DNA of 64,000 bases from NCBI RefSeq assembly GCF_000698575.1, contig NZ_JFHD01000013.1, positions 1-64,000 on the forward strand. Reading direction: 5' to 3'. The notes under the pieces were generated by a model. The model did no database searches and was not told where the DNA came from. It saw nothing but the letters and a program-made list of their open reading frames with translations. Within the stretch, counting starts at the first letter, position 1, and the number at the start of each line of letters is the position of its first letter. Both the position numbers and the translations under genes were made by a program. Of this stretch, positions 27,171-38,245 are shown one piece after another. Source of the DNA: Caballeronia zhejiangensis (lineage in GTDB: Bacteria > Pseudomonadota > Gammaproteobacteria > Burkholderiales > Burkholderiaceae).

Positions 27171-28310
27171 TCAACTCAGGCGAAAGGGCTGCGCCATGTC
27201 GGCGTGTTCGCCCGAGCGCGGATGCGGCACGCGCGGCAGCCTCACTTCGAACACCGTGCCCGTTTCGGACGTCGAGCGCACGGATACGTCGCCGCCATGC
27301 ATCTGCGCGATTTCACGCGTGATGTAAAGCCCCAGCCCGAGGCCGCTCGACTCGTTCTGACGCCGGCCCGATCGATACGGCGCAAAGATCGTCGGCAGAA
27401 CGTCCGCGGGAATCTCGCCGGCGTTTTGCACCGCGATGGTGATGTCCTCGGCGTTGCCGTCGAGGCGCACTTGAATCGCCGAGCCTTCGTGGCCGTGCTG
27501 CAGCGCGTTGCCGATGAGATTCGAGAACACCTGCGACAGCAGATCGCCGTCGCCCTGCAACAGCGTGTCGCCCTGACGCAGCACGAAGATGCGCCCCTTG
27601 CCGACGCGCGCCTCGTATTCATCGACGATATTCTTCGCGAGCGTCATCAACTCGACGGCGCGCGGCTGCAGCGTCACGCGCCCGCCACGCAGACGCGCAA
27701 GGTTCAGCAACTGATCGACCATCCGCACCATGCGCATGCCGCTCGACTTGATGCGCGTGCCGATGTTCGCCACGTTCTCGTCCTGCACGAAACGCGCGAG
27801 ATATTCCGCCGACGCGATGACCGCGGAAAGCGGCGTGCGCAGATCGTGACCGAGCACGGCCATCAGCATTTCGTTCGCATCGAGCAGTTGCTGCACGGTC
27901 GCGAGCTGCGTCGCGAGTTGCTGCTTCTGACGCTCCATCTGAATGAAGACATCGACCTTCGAATTGAGGATGCGCGAATCGAAGGGCTTGTAGAGAAAAT
28001 CCACCGCGCCCGCTTCATAGCCGCGAAACGTGCGGCTCGCGTCCTGCGCCGTCGCCGTGAGAAAGATGATCGGCACGTGCGCGGTGCGCGGGCTGCCGCG
28101 CATCAGTTCGGCGAGCTCGAAGCCGTCCATGCCCGGCATGTTGACGTCGAGGATCGCGAGCGCGACTTCGTGCCTGAGCAGCAGCTCCAGCGCGGCGGGG
28201 CCCGACTCGGCCTTCAGCACCGACAGATCCGGCCGCGCGAGCGACGCTTCGAGCGCGGTGATGTTGTTGCGAATGTCATCGACGATCAGCACGTGGATGG
28301 GTTGCGTCAT
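27171..28310 (-). CDS. Receiver-histidine kinase
   Basis: 379 aa with the order REC-HisKA-HATPase. The N-terminal receiver has D55 as phosphoacceptor ([14 protein letters not shown]), and the H-box is [13 protein letters not shown] with H155. The ATPase G boxes follow. A receiver in front of the kinase suggests that it is controlled by another kinase, probably the hybrid kinase at the head of this operon. It is the last gene of the signalling operon. The start MTQPIH follows an AAGGAG site. Confidence 0.9.
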   Translation of the reverse strand: MTQPIHVLIVDDIRNNITALEASLARPDLSVLKAESGPAALELLLRHEVALAILDVNMPGMDGFELAELMRGSPRTAHVPIIFLTATAQDASRTFRGYEAGAVDFLYKPFDSRILNSKVDVFIQMERQKQQLATQLATVQQLLDANEMLMAVLGHDLRTPLSAVIASAEYLARFVQDENVANIGTRIKSSGMRMVRMVDQLLNLARLRGGRVTLQPRAVELMTLAKNIVDEYEARVGKGRIFVLRQGDTLLQGDGDLLSQVFSNLIGNALQHGHEGSAIQVRLDGNAEDITIAVQNAGEIPADVLPTIFAPYRSGRRQNESSGLGLGLYITREIAQMHGGDVSVRSTSETGTVFEVRLPRVPHPRSGEHADMAQPFRLS

Positions 28311-28332
28311 CTGGTGACTCCTTGCCTTCTTT

Positions 28333-28929
28333 TCATGGCTGCCGGCCGATGCATTGCGACAGCCGCAACGCCATTTCATCGAGCGTCAGTACTTCATTCA
28401 CCGCGTCCTCAGCGATCGCCGCGAGCGGCATCGCCGGGGCCGAGGCCGTCTCCGGGTTCTGCGCCCAGCACGCGCCGCCCGCCTCGCGGATCGCGCGCGC
28501 GCCGCGGGCGCCGTCGTCGTTCGCGCCGGAGAGCACGATGCCGAGCAGACGTTCGCCATACGCATGCGCCGCCGATTCGAACAGCACGTCCACCGATGGC
28601 CGCGAGAAGCGCACCGGCGGATCGACCGACAGCGCGATCGCCGGCGCCGCGCCGCCTTCCGCCTCGACGAGCATGTGATATCCCGGCGGCGCGAAATACA
28701 CGGTGCCGGGCGCGATCTCGTCCTTGTCGAACGGCTCTTCGACGGCCAGTTCGCAGCGCGACGCGAACAATCCCGGCAAGAGGCTCGGCTGTCCTTGCCG
28801 CACATGCACGACGATCAGCACGGGCAGCACGAACGTCTTCGGCAGCGCGGGCAACAGATGATTGAGCGCCTCGACGCCGCCCGCCGATGCGCCGATCACG
28901 ACTGCTCCGATGCGATGCGCGTCGAACAT
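28333..28929 (-). CDS. cheB: CheB-type methylesterase domain protein without receiver
   Basis: 198 aa, only the catalytic domain of CheB. The catalytic Ser is in GASAGG (S16), His in VVHVRQG (H42) and Asp in [10 protein letters not shown] (D138). The regulatory receiver is missing, so activity must be controlled otherwise. Its gene starts two bases after cheR, and no chemoreceptors or CheA are nearby. It may demethylate or deamidate a signalling partner rather than classical MCPs. Confidence 0.88.
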   Translation of the reverse strand: MFDAHRIGAVVIGASAGGVEALNHLLPALPKTFVLPVLIVVHVRQGQPSLLPGLFASRCELAVEEPFDKDEIAPGTVYFAPPGYHMLVEAEGGAAPAIALSVDPPVRFSRPSVDVLFESAAHAYGERLLGIVLSGANDDGARGARAIREAGGACWAQNPETASAPAMPLAAIAEDAVNEVLTLDEMALRLSQCIGRQP

Positions 28930-28931
28930 CG

Positions 28932-29777
28932 TCACACCTTCTGGTAAAGCCGCTCGCGCGCATTGAAATCCGCGAAGCGGTCTGCATAGGTGGAAAAGCG
29001 CAGGCTTTCCTTGCTGCCGAGCCCGAGAAATCCGCGCCGCACGAGCGAATCGCTGAACAAACCGAGCGCGCGATCCTGCAACGCGCGATCGAAATAGATC
29101 AGCACATTGCGGCACGACACGAGATGCGCTTCGAGAAACACGCTGTCGGTCGCGAGACTGTGATCCGCGAACACGACGCGCGACTTGAGCGTCTGCGAGA
29201 ACTTCGCCGCGCCGTACGCGGCGTGATAGTAGTCCGACAGCGAACGCTTGCCGCCCGCCGCCAGATAGTTCTGACTGAAGCTCGCCATGCGTTCCAGCGG
29301 ATAGATGCCGCTCTCGGCCTGACGCAGCGCTTCGGCGTTGATGTCGGTCGCGTAGAACACGGTGCGATCCGCGATCTTCTCTTCGGCGAAGAGCACGGCG
29401 AGCGACCACAGCTCCTCGCCGGTGCTGCATCCCGCGACCCAGACCTTGATCGACGGATACGTCTGCAGAATCGGCACGACCTGCTCGCGAATCGCGCGAA
29501 AGTAGTGCGGATCGCGGAACATCTCGCTCACCTGCACCGTGAGGTACTGGAACAGCCGCGCGAACAGCGCCGGATCGCGCAGAATGCGCTCCTGCAAATG
29601 CGAGAGCGTCGGCAGGCCGAGATCGTTCACGGCTTGCGCGAGGCGTCTTCTCAGCGAACTCATCGAGTAATGCCGGAAGTCGTGCTGATAGCGCAGGTAG
29701 ATCGCTTCCAGAATCAGCTTCAGTTCGATGTCGAACGTCGCTTCTTCGTCGTGACTGCCGTCGTTCGCCATGTTCAT
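28932..29777 (-). CDS. cheR: CheR-type methyltransferase
   Basis: 281 aa. It has a CheR N-terminal helical region and a SAM-binding domain with AGCSTGEELWSLAV and the conserved VSCRNVLIYFD. It methylates Glu side chains of signalling proteins using SAM. The start at 29777 overlaps the hybrid kinase stop (ATGA); MSGLVAA at 29801 is an alternative inside the kinase gene. It is paired with the receiver-less CheB and kinases, not with a chemotaxis operon. Confidence 0.87.
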   Translation of the reverse strand: MNMANDGSHDEEATFDIELKLILEAIYLRYQHDFRHYSMSSLRRRLAQAVNDLGLPTLSHLQERILRDPALFARLFQYLTVQVSEMFRDPHYFRAIREQVVPILQTYPSIKVWVAGCSTGEELWSLAVLFAEEKIADRTVFYATDINAEALRQAESGIYPLERMASFSQNYLAAGGKRSLSDYYHAAYGAAKFSQTLKSRVVFADHSLATDSVFLEAHLVSCRNVLIYFDRALQDRALGLFSDSLVRRGFLGLGSKESLRFSTYADRFADFNARERLYQKV

Positions 29778-32700
29778 CGCTGCCGCAACCAAACCCGACA
29801 TAAAGACACGAGCTTATCCACGTCGATGGGTTTCGATATGTAATCGTCCGCACCTGCCTCGAGACATTTCTCGCGATCGCTCGGCATCGCTTTCGCCGTC
29901 AGCGCGATGATCGGCAGACGCGCGTGCTCCGTGCGCTTGCGGATTTCGGTCATCGCGGTCAGGCCGTCCATTTCGGGCATCATGATGTCCATCAGCACGA
30001 GGTCGATATCGCTGCGGCGCGCGAGCGCTTCGAGCGCTTCGCGCCCGTTGCGCGCGATTTCGAGCGTGGCGCCGAGCGGCTCGATCACGCGCGACAGCGC
30101 GAAGATGTTGCGCACGTCGTCCTCGGCGAGCAGGATCGTGCGGCCTTCGAACACGTCGTCGCGCTGACGCGCCGCGCGCAGCATGCGCTGCTGCTCCGGC
30201 GGCAGCGCGCTTTCCACGCTATGCAGGAACAGCGTCACTTCGTCGAGCAGACGCTCCGGCGATTTCGCTCCCTTGATGATGATCGATTTCGAATAGCGGC
30301 GCAGGCGCTGCTCTTCTTCCTGCGACAGCAGGCGTCCCGTATAGACGATGACCGGCGGCGACGCGTGCCCGCCGCTCGTCGACACGCGTTCGAGCAGTTC
30401 GTAACCGGAGCCGTCGGGCAGCGCGAGATCCATCACGACGCAATCGAACGGCACGCGCTGCATCTCCTCGATGGCCTCCGCGATCGATCCTGCCTCGACG
30501 ATGCCCACCGTGTCGCTCGCGAGCAGCGCGTGAATGCTCTGACGCAACGCCGGATCGTCCTCGACGACGAGCACGCGGCGCATGCCCTGCGACGAGCGCG
30601 CTTCGAGCTTGCGGATCGCGTGCGCCAGTTCTTCGCGCGCGCTCGGCTTCAGCGTGTAGCCGATCGCGCCGAGATGCAGCGCGACATCGGCGTGATCGGT
30701 CGCGGAGACGATGTGAATCGGAATGTGACGCGTGAGCGGATCGTGCTTGAGCCATTCGAGCACGGTGAGGCCCGACTGATCCGGCAGGCCGATATCGAGC
30801 AGAATGCCGTTCGGCTGCAGCGAACGCGCGAGCTCGACGCCTTGCGTGGCGGTCGCCGCGTGCACGCAGTCGAAATCGAGTTCGTGCGCGAGATCGTAGA
30901 GGATGCGCGCGAACGGCTGATCGTCCTCGATGACGAGAATCACGCGATCCGGACGCTTGCGGTCGGCGCGGTCGTCGGCGATGCCGAGCGGCTCCGGACT
31001 GACCATGGGCGCCGGCATCGGCTGTACCGGCGCAGGCGCAGGTGCAGGCGCAGGTGCGGGCGCGGGCGCGGCCATGGGCTGCGCTTCCCGCATGTGACCG
31101 ATCGTATCGAGCTTCGCGGTGACGGTGCCTTCGTGCGCCGCGATCGGCAGCGTCACCGAAAACACGCTGCCCTGCCCAAGTTCGCTCGACACGGACACCG
31201 ATCCGCCGAGCAGTCGCGAAAACTCGCGCGAAATCGACAATCCGAGGCCGCTGCCGCCGTATTTGCGGCTCGTGGTGCCGTCGGCTTGCTGGAACGCCTG
31301 GAAGATCATCTCTTGCTTGTCGCGCGCGATGCCGATGCCCGTGTCGCGCACATCGAAACGCAGCGCGTTGTCGCCGGCGCGCTCGACCGCGACCGTCACG
31401 CGGCCGCGCTCGGTGAACTTGAATGCGTTCGACAGCAGATTGCGCAGCACCTGCAAGAGCCGCTGGCTGTCGGTGACGAAGTATTGCGGCACGTTCTCGC
31501 CGTGCGCGGTGACGAATTCGACGCCCTTGTTCGCCGCGATGGGCGCGAACGATTGCTGCAACGTCTGCAGGATCGCATCGACGGATGTGTGCGCGAACTG
31601 CACGTCCATCTGTCCGGCCTCGACCTTGGACAAATCAAGAATGTCGTTGATGAGTGAAAGCAGATCGCTGTTCGACGAATGGATCGTCGCGGCGAAGCGC
31701 ACCTGTTCCTCGGTCAGGTTGCCTTGCTTGTTGTCCTGCAAGAGTTTCGCGAGGATCAGCGAACTGTTGAGCGGCGTGCGCAGTTCGTGCGACATGTTCG
31801 CGAGAAACTCCGACTTGTACTGGCTCGCGCGCTCCATTTCCAGCGCGTTCGCGGTCAGTTCCTGCTGCGCCTGCATCAGCTCGGACTTTTGCCGCTCCAG
31901 ATGTTGCGTGTGCTCTTCGAGCTGCACGTTGGTCTGTTCGAGCTCGGCCTGCTGCTGTTCGAGACGCGCCTGCGAATCCTGCAGCGCGCGGCCGCGCTCC
32001 TCCAGTTCCTCGTTCGACACGCGCAACTCTTCCTGCTGGACCTGCAATTCCTCGCTCTGGCGCTGCGTTTCTTCGAGCAGTTCGACGAGACGCGCGCGAT
32101 ACCGCGACGAACGCAGCGCCATGCCGATCGGTTCCGAGGCCATGTCGAGCAGCGCGCGGGTATCGTCGAAACGGCCTTCGTTGCCGACGAAGCCGAGTTC
32201 GATCGCGCCCACGACGTCGCCATCGGCGAGAAGCGGCGCGATCACGACGCGCGAAGCCGCCGCCGATCCCAGCGCCGAACCGGCCTTCAGATAGTGCGCG
32301 GACGCGTCGCGCAATTCGAGCACGCGCGCCTCTTCGACTGCCTGTCCGACGAGTCCCTGGCCGCGCGGTATCCTCGCTGGCGCGCTGGCATCGTCCGGCA
32401 GCGCCCACGACGCGACCCGCACGAGCGCATCGCCTTCAAGCGCGTAGACGACGCCGACTTTTGCATTCACGTACGGAATGATCGAACGCAGGATGCTCAC
32501 GCCGATCGAAGCCGGAGACTGCTCGCCGCGCAATTTCTGCGCGAGTTGCACGATGCCCTGTTGCAGCCAGGTCGTGCGTTGTACGGCGAGCCGCGATTTG
32601 ATATACAGATGCGCCACCGCTGCGAGCGCGAGCATGACGACGATGCCCATTGCGCGGTTGATCTGCAGCACGTCGCGGCTCGTGTTCGGATCGGTGGCGG

Positions 32701-32920
32701 CGAGTGCGTATCCTGCGAGCGTCAGCACGGTCGAGACGCCCGCCGTGACGATCGGCACGGCGGGGCGGTCGGCCCAGACGCAGAGCACGACGGGCAGCAC
32801 GTAGAACACCCAGATCGCGATGCGGATCGGCGTGAGCACGTCGATGCAGAACACCACGGCGAGCGTGATTGCGATTGCGAGGTAAATCCAGGCGCTTAGG
32901 TTTCGAGTGTCTTGAGGCAT
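29774..32920 (-). CDS. Hybrid sensor histidine kinase with GAF and three receivers
   Basis: 1048 aa. The order is four membrane helices (about 10-105), GAF (about 120-270), long coiled coil (275-375), HisKA with H378 (LANMSHELRTPLN), HATPase (to 595), an Ala-Pro linker (618-632), then three receivers (D709, D831, and a third ending the protein with MDIMMPEMDGLTAM). It is the first gene of a four-gene operon with cheR, cheB and a receiver-kinase. Such layouts act as phosphorelay hubs in stress or developmental signalling. The input signal is unknown. Confidence 0.9.
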   Translation of the reverse strand: MPQDTRNLSAWIYLAIAITLAVVFCIDVLTPIRIAIWVFYVLPVVLCVWADRPAVPIVTAGVSTVLTLAGYALAATDPNTSRDVLQINRAMGIVVMLALAAVAHLYIKSRLAVQRTTWLQQGIVQLAQKLRGEQSPASIGVSILRSIIPYVNAKVGVVYALEGDALVRVASWALPDDASAPARIPRGQGLVGQAVEEARVLELRDASAHYLKAGSALGSAAASRVVIAPLLADGDVVGAIELGFVGNEGRFDDTRALLDMASEPIGMALRSSRYRARLVELLEETQRQSEELQVQQEELRVSNEELEERGRALQDSQARLEQQQAELEQTNVQLEEHTQHLERQKSELMQAQQELTANALEMERASQYKSEFLANMSHELRTPLNSSLILAKLLQDNKQGNLTEEQVRFAATIHSSNSDLLSLINDILDLSKVEAGQMDVQFAHTSVDAILQTLQQSFAPIAANKGVEFVTAHGENVPQYFVTDSQRLLQVLRNLLSNAFKFTERGRVTVAVERAGDNALRFDVRDTGIGIARDKQEMIFQAFQQADGTTSRKYGGSGLGLSISREFSRLLGGSVSVSSELGQGSVFSVTLPIAAHEGTVTAKLDTIGHMREAQPMAAPAPAPAPAPAPAPVQPMPAPMVSPEPLGIADDRADRKRPDRVILVIEDDQPFARILYDLAHELDFDCVHAATATQGVELARSLQPNGILLDIGLPDQSGLTVLEWLKHDPLTRHIPIHIVSATDHADVALHLGAIGYTLKPSAREELAHAIRKLEARSSQGMRRVLVVEDDPALRQSIHALLASDTVGIVEAGSIAEAIEEMQRVPFDCVVMDLALPDGSGYELLERVSTSGGHASPPVIVYTGRLLSQEEEQRLRRYSKSIIIKGAKSPERLLDEVTLFLHSVESALPPEQQRMLRAARQRDDVFEGRTILLAEDDVRNIFALSRVIEPLGATLEIARNGREALEALARRSDIDLVLMDIMMPEMDGLTAMTEIRKRTEHARLPIIALTAKAMPSDREKCLEAGADDYISKPIDVDKLVSLCRVWLRQR

Positions 32921-33081
32921 CGCTTACCGGTTGTGTCCATGTTTTGCGCGGTCCTCGCGGCCGCGGCAGGCGAGGACCATAGCATGAGCCGCAAGCCCTT
33001 GTCACATCGGGCTTTGCAGCCTTTTTTCGGCGCGGCAATCGTTACAATCGAGGCCGCGCGGACGTTTTCAACGAGGTAAGA

Positions 33082-34092
33082 ATGACTGATTTTTCCGGCT
33101 CTCGCGTGCTCGTCACGGGTGCTTCGGGGTTCGTCGGTTCCGCGGTCGCGCGGCTCGCCATCGAACGCGGTTTCGACGTGCGCGTGCTCGTGCGCAAGAC
33201 CAGCCCGCGCAGGAACGTCGAATCGCTGGACGCGGAGATCGTCGTCGGCGACATGCGCGACGAAGCGTCCATGCGCGCCGCGCTCAGGGGCTGCCGCTTC
33301 CTGTTTCACGTCGCCGCCGATTACCGCATCTGGGCGCCGGATCCGGCCGAAATCGAACGCGCGAATCTCGAAGGCACCGAAGCGACGATGCGCGCGGCGC
33401 TGTCCGAAGGTGTCGAGCGCATCGTTTATACCAGCAGCGTCGCGACGCTCAAGGTGACGAGCTCGGGCGCGATCGTCGACGAGACGAAGCCGTCGGATGC
33501 GCAGAGCACCATCGGCGCATACAAGCGCAGCAAGGTGCTCGCGGAGCGCGCGGTCGAGCGCATGGTCGCGCAGAACGCGCTGCCGGCGGTGATCGTGAAT
33601 CCGTCGACGCCGATCGGCCCGCGCGACGTGCGCCCGACACCGACCGGGCGCATCATCGTCGAAGCGGCGACCGGCAAGATCCCCGCGTTCGTCGATACGG
33701 GCCTCAATCTCGTGCACGTCGACGATGTCGCGAACGGGCACTTTCTCGCGCTCGAACGCGGCAAGATCGGCGAGCGATATATCCTGGGCGGCGAGAATCT
33801 GCCCTTGCAGCAGATGTTGGCGGACATCGCCGGATTCGTCGGGCGCAAGCCGCCGACCATCAAGCTGCCGCGCGGGCCGCTTTATCCGCTCGCGATCGGC
33901 GCGGAGCTGTTCGCGAAAGTGAGCGGAAAGGAGCCGTTCGTGACCGTCGACGCGCTGCGCATGTCGAAGAACAAGATGTACTTCACGTCGGCGAAGGCGG
34001 AACGCGAGCTGGGCTACGCCGCGCGGCCGTACGCGCAAGGTCTGAAGGACGCGCTGGACTGGTTCCGGGAGAACGGGTATCTCGCTGGATGA
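33082..34092 (+). CDS. hpnA: Hopanoid-associated sugar epimerase HpnA
   Basis: 336 aa short-chain dehydrogenase/reductase of the extended type. The NAD(P)-binding motif is TGASGFVGSAVA at residues 12-23, and the active-site YxxxK is in GAYKRSK. In other bacteria HpnA is linked to processing of the ribosyl side chain of bacteriohopanepolyols. GAGG precedes the ATG, and a TACAAT (33043-33048) upstream could be a -10 box. It is unlinked to the hpnDEFG operon here. Confidence 0.88.
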   Translation: MTDFSGSRVLVTGASGFVGSAVARLAIERGFDVRVLVRKTSPRRNVESLDAEIVVGDMRDEASMRAALRGCRFLFHVAADYRIWAPDPAEIERANLEGTEATMRAALSEGVERIVYTSSVATLKVTSSGAIVDETKPSDAQSTIGAYKRSKVLAERAVERMVAQNALPAVIVNPSTPIGPRDVRPTPTGRIIVEAATGKIPAFVDTGLNLVHVDDVANGHFLALERGKIGERYILGGENLPLQQMLADIAGFVGRKPPTIKLPRGPLYPLAIGAELFAKVSGKEPFVTVDALRMSKNKMYFTSAKAERELGYAARPYAQGLKDALDWFRENGYLAG

Positions 34093-34273
34093 AGCGCCAA
34101 ATCATTTCGTGAAACGTTCCGGCCATCGCGACGCGGCCGGAAGACAGCAACTCTTGTATAAGACTCGAAAAAAATTAAGTCATTGAATTCGCAAGAAAAA
34201 CGCCCGTTTTGGCCAATTTCGCAAGCCGAAATTCACACGCGCGCCCTGCAAAATCAGGCAGAATAGCGGTTTG

Positions 34274-34306
34274 TTGCCGGAGGGGTGACGAGGCCGGCGG
34301 TTTTTT
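34274..34306 (+). terminator. Hairpin with T-run between hpnA and icd
   Basis: The stem TTGCCGG/CCGGCGG (two G:T pairs) with a 13-base loop is followed by TTTTTT. It could end hpnA transcripts. Being only 31 bases before the icd start and about 180 after hpnA, it could instead be an icd leader attenuator. Confidence 0.45.
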
Positions 34307-34336
34307 CCAACCTGTTTTCGGATGTCGAGACAAGCG

Positions 34337-36583
34337 ATGAGTAATCAGCAACCCACCATCATCTACACCCTGACCGACGAAGCTCCGCTGCTCGCGACCA
34401 GCGCCTTTCTGCCGATCATCCGTGCCTTCACCGCGCCGGCGGGCGTCAACGTCGAGACGAGCGACATCTCCGTCGCGGCCCGCATCCTCGGCGAATTCCC
34501 CGAATTCCTGACCGACGAGCAAAAGGTCCCCGACAACCTCGCGAAGCTCGGCGAACTCACGCAGGACGCCGACACCAACATCATCAAGCTGCCGAACATC
34601 AGCGCGTCGCTGCATCAGCTGACGAGCGCGATCAAGGAACTGCAAAGCAAGGGCTACAAGCTGCCCGACTATCCCGAAGAGCCGAAAAACGACGAAGAAA
34701 AGGCCATCCGCGCGCGCTATGGCAAGTGCCTCGGCTCGGCCGTGAACCCGGTGTTGCGCGAAGGCAACTCGGACCGCCGCGCGCCGCTCGCCGTGAAGAA
34801 CTACGCGAAGAAGCATCCGCACAGCATGGGCGAGTGGAGCATGGCGTCGCGCACGCACGTCGCGCACATGAAACACGGCGACTTCTATCACGGCGAAAAG
34901 TCCATCACGAACGATAAAGCCCGCGAAGTGCGCATGGAACTCGTGACGAAGCGCGGCGAAACCATCGTGCTGAAGCCGAAGGTCAAGCTGCAGGAAGGCG
35001 AGATCGTCGACAGCATGTTCATGAGCAAGAAGGCGCTCGTCGAGTTCTACGAAGACCAGATGCAGGATGCGTTCGACACGGGCGTCATGCTGTCGCTGCA
35101 CGTCAAGGCGACCATGATGAAGGTCTCGCACCCGATCGTCTTCGGCCACGCCGTGAAGGTGTTCTACAAGGACGCGTTCGCCAAGCACGGCAAGCTCTTC
35201 GAAGAGCTCGGCATCAACGTGAACAACGGTCTCGTCGATCTGTACACGAAGATCGAAGCACTGCCGGAATCGCAACGCGATGAAGTCATCCGCGACATGC
35301 ACGCGTGCCACGAGAAGCGCCCGGCGCTCGCCATGGTCGATTCGGCCAAGGGCATCTCGAACCTGCACGCGCCGAACGACGTGATCGTCGACGCATCCAT
35401 GCCCGCGATGATCCGCGCGGGCGGCAAGATGTGGGGCGCCGACGGCCGTCCGCAAGACACGAAGTGCCTGATTCCGGAAAGCACGTTCGCGCGCATCTAT
35501 CAGGAAATCATCAACTTCTGCAAGACCAACGGCGCGTTCGATCCGAAGACGATGGGCACGGTGCCGAACGTCGGCCTGATGGCGCAAAAGGCGGAAGAGT
35601 ACGGCTCGCACGACAAGACGTTCGAGATCGCGGAAGACGGCACGGCGCGCATCGTCGACAACGCGACGGGCGAAGTCCTCGAAGGGCTGACGCAGGAAGT
35701 CGAGAAGGGCGACATCTGGCGCATGTGCCTCGTGAAGGACGCGCCGATCCGCGACTGGGTGAAGCTCGCCGTCACGCGCGTGAAGAACTCGGGCACGCCG
35801 GCCGTGTTCTGGCTCGACCCGTATCGTCCGCACGAAGCCGAACTCATCAAGAAGGTCGAGACGTACCTGAAGGATTACGACACGACCGGCCTCGACATCC
35901 AGATCATGTCGCAAGTGCGCGCGATGCGTTACACGCTCGAACGCGTGATCCGCGGCATGGACACGATCTCGGTCACGGGCAACATCCTGCGCGACTACCT
36001 CACCGACCTGTTCCCGATCATGGAACTCGGCACGAGCGCGAAGATGCTTTCCATCGTTCCGCTGATGGCGGGCGGCGGCCTGTACGAAACGGGCGCGGGC
36101 GGCTCGGCGCCGAAGCATGTTCAGCAGCTCGTGCAGGAAAACCATCTGCGCTGGGACTCGCTCGGCGAATTCCTCGCGCTGGCGGTGTCGCTGGAAGAGC
36201 TCGGCATCAAGAACGACAACGCGCGTGCGAAGCTCGTCGCGAAGGCGCTCGATTCGGCCACCGGCAAGCTGCTCGACAACAACAAGAGCCCGTCGCCGAA
36301 GACCGGCCAGCTCGACAATCGCGGCAGCCAGTTCTATCTCGCGATGTACTGGGCGCAGGAACTCGCGTCGCAGTCGGAAGACAAGGCGCTCGCCGAGCAG
36401 TTCGCGCCGCTCGCAAAGACGCTGGCCGAGAACGAGCAGAAGATCGTCGATGAACTCGCCGCCGTGCAGGGCAATGCGGTGGATATCGGCGGCTACTACA
36501 AGCCGGACGAGAAGAAGCTCGAAGCCGTGATGCGTCCGAGCAAGACGTTCAATGCCGCGCTCGAACAGGTGCGCGCGAAGTAA
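34337..36583 (+). CDS. icd: Monomeric NADP-dependent isocitrate dehydrogenase
   Basis: 748 aa, typical of the monomeric class and unrelated in length to the dimeric enzyme of about 415 aa. It oxidises isocitrate to 2-oxoglutarate with NADP in the TCA cycle. Family signatures seen: [48 protein letters not shown] and [17 protein letters not shown]. The start is ATG 34337 (MSNQQP); an in-frame ATG at 34322 would add five residues. Regular codon use suggests strong expression. A terminator follows. Confidence 0.97.
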   Translation: MSNQQPTIIYTLTDEAPLLATSAFLPIIRAFTAPAGVNVETSDISVAARILGEFPEFLTDEQKVPDNLAKLGELTQDADTNIIKLPNISASLHQLTSAIKELQSKGYKLPDYPEEPKNDEEKAIRARYGKCLGSAVNPVLREGNSDRRAPLAVKNYAKKHPHSMGEWSMASRTHVAHMKHGDFYHGEKSITNDKAREVRMELVTKRGETIVLKPKVKLQEGEIVDSMFMSKKALVEFYEDQMQDAFDTGVMLSLHVKATMMKVSHPIVFGHAVKVFYKDAFAKHGKLFEELGINVNNGLVDLYTKIEALPESQRDEVIRDMHACHEKRPALAMVDSAKGISNLHAPNDVIVDASMPAMIRAGGKMWGADGRPQDTKCLIPESTFARIYQEIINFCKTNGAFDPKTMGTVPNVGLMAQKAEEYGSHDKTFEIAEDGTARIVDNATGEVLEGLTQEVEKGDIWRMCLVKDAPIRDWVKLAVTRVKNSGTPAVFWLDPYRPHEAELIKKVETYLKDYDTTGLDIQIMSQVRAMRYTLERVIRGMDTISVTGNILRDYLTDLFPIMELGTSAKMLSIVPLMAGGGLYETGAGGSAPKHVQQLVQENHLRWDSLGEFLALAVSLEELGIKNDNARAKLVAKALDSATGKLLDNNKSPSPKTGQLDNRGSQFYLAMYWAQELASQSEDKALAEQFAPLAKTLAENEQKIVDELAAVQGNAVDIGGYYKPDEKKLEAVMRPSKTFNAALEQVRAK

Positions 36584-36620
36584 GTTGGGCTGGAGCGCGT
36601 TCTTTCGCGCTTCGGTGATG

Positions 36621-36657
36621 AAACCGGCATCGCCTTCGGGCATGCCGGTTTTTTTTT
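36621..36657 (+). terminator. Intrinsic terminator after icd
   Basis: Ten-base arms AAACCGGCAT/ATGCCGGTTT with a GC-rich inner hairpin are followed by an unbroken T-run through 36657. Confidence 0.92.
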
Positions 36658-36733
36658 GCGCGCGCCGCATCCAACGATCTTTACAGACGCCGGTTCGCCT
36701 CTGCATACACTGTCCGCCCCGACAGGAAACCTC

Positions 36734-38245
36734 ATGCAGAACGATCTCATCCAGCGCGCCAGTCGAGCTTATGCGGAGCACGCGTTTGGCATCGCCGTCG
36801 AATTGGCCGATGAAGCCATCGCCGAGAATCCGCGCAACGCCGATGCGCTTCATCTGCGCGGCCTGATCGCGCTGGCGCTGCGCAAGCCGGAAGACGCGCG
36901 AACGTGGCTCGCACGCGCCATCGAACTTTCCGCGCATCCGGGCTTTTGCAACTCGCTTTGCGTGACGCAGATGCACCTGCGCGATTTCCCGGCCGCGGCG
37001 CAAAGCGCGCGCCTCGGACTGCGCATCGCCGATGAGCGCTTTCCGGATTACGGCGACATCGCCCTGCTTTGGTTCAACCTCGGACTTGCGCTGCAACTCG
37101 ACGAGCAGATGGAAGCGGCGGCGCAGAGTTATCGGCGAGCGCTCGGGCATCGGCCGGATCACGCGGCATCGCATAACAATCTGGGCGCGGTACTCAACCG
37201 TCTGGGCGATCTCGACTCGGCAATCGAGCATACGAAAGCCGCCATCGCGCTCGATCCGGACAACCTCGAAGCGCACAGCAATCTCGGCCATGCGCTGCTC
37301 GCGGCGGGACGCTACGACGAAGCATGGCCGCATTTCGAGCACCGTTGGGCAAGCTTTCAGACGGGCGGTCAGACGCTCGGCGCACGCGCGCCCGAGTTGC
37401 CGATTCCGCTCTGGCGCGGCGGCCCGCTTCCCGCCGGCGCGAGCCTGCTCGTGCTGCACGAACAAGGCTTCGGCGATGCGCTGCAATTCTGCCGCTACCT
37501 GCCGATGGCGCTGGAACGCTTCGCGCGCGTCGGCTATGTCTGTCCGGCGCCGCTGCGGCGGCTCTTCGAAGAATCGCTGTGCGCGCGCTGGCCGAACATC
37601 GTTCTCGTCGACGGAGACGCCGTCGATCTGTCCATGTGGACGCACCATTGCCCGCTGATGTCCTTGCCGATGTGTTTCGGCACGCGCATCGGCAATATTC
37701 CCGCGCCGACGCCCTATCTGCGCGCCAATTCGCAACGCGCGCGTTTCTGGGCGGAACGAATCGGCGAGCGCTCGATGCCGGCGGTCGGTCTCGTCTGGGC
37801 GGGCGGCCACACGCATTCGCGCGGCGACAAACGGCGCAGCATCGCGCCGGAAACGCTCGCGCCGCTGCTCTCGTATCGCGGCGTGCGATGGATCAGCCTG
37901 CAAAAGGCCGAGCACGCCGACAAGCAACTGCCGCCCGCGTTCGCCGGCCAGATCGCCGACTGGATGGACCGCGTCGGCGACTTCGCGGACACGGCCGCGC
38001 TCATCGACGGACTCGATCTCGTGATCGCGGTCGATACGTCGGTCGCGCATCTCGCCGCCGCGATGGGCAAGCGCGTCTGGCTGCTGAATCGCTTCGCGGG
38101 CTGCTGGCGGTGGCTGCGCGATCGCGACGACACGCCGTGGTATCCGGACATGCGCCTCTTCACGCAGACGAAGCGCGGCGACTGGACCGACGTGCTGACG
38201 CGCGTGCGCACCGAACTCGAAAACCTCGGCGAGCGCGTCGTCTGA
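36734..38245 (+). CDS. TPR protein with glycosyltransferase-like C-terminal domain
   Basis: 503 aa. The first 220 or so residues are TPR repeats; clear units are ALQLDEQMEAAAQSYRRALGH and NNLGAVLNRLGDLDSAIEHTKAAIAL, cited in part. The C-terminal half resembles heptosyltransferase-like (GT9) folds: LVLHEQGFGDALQFCRYLP, then PAVGLVWAGG and AVDTSVAHLAAAMGKRVWLL. Such proteins are often annotated as tetratricopeptide glycosyltransferases and may modify proteins or surface glycans. The acceptor is unknown. The start is chosen at MQNDLIQ. Confidence 0.8.
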   Translation: MQNDLIQRASRAYAEHAFGIAVELADEAIAENPRNADALHLRGLIALALRKPEDARTWLARAIELSAHPGFCNSLCVTQMHLRDFPAAAQSARLGLRIADERFPDYGDIALLWFNLGLALQLDEQMEAAAQSYRRALGHRPDHAASHNNLGAVLNRLGDLDSAIEHTKAAIALDPDNLEAHSNLGHALLAAGRYDEAWPHFEHRWASFQTGGQTLGARAPELPIPLWRGGPLPAGASLLVLHEQGFGDALQFCRYLPMALERFARVGYVCPAPLRRLFEESLCARWPNIVLVDGDAVDLSMWTHHCPLMSLPMCFGTRIGNIPAPTPYLRANSQRARFWAERIGERSMPAVGLVWAGGHTHSRGDKRRSIAPETLAPLLSYRGVRWISLQKAEHADKQLPPAFAGQIADWMDRVGDFADTAALIDGLDLVIAVDTSVAHLAAAMGKRVWLLNRFAGCWRWLRDRDDTPWYPDMRLFTQTKRGDWTDVLTRVRTELENLGERVV

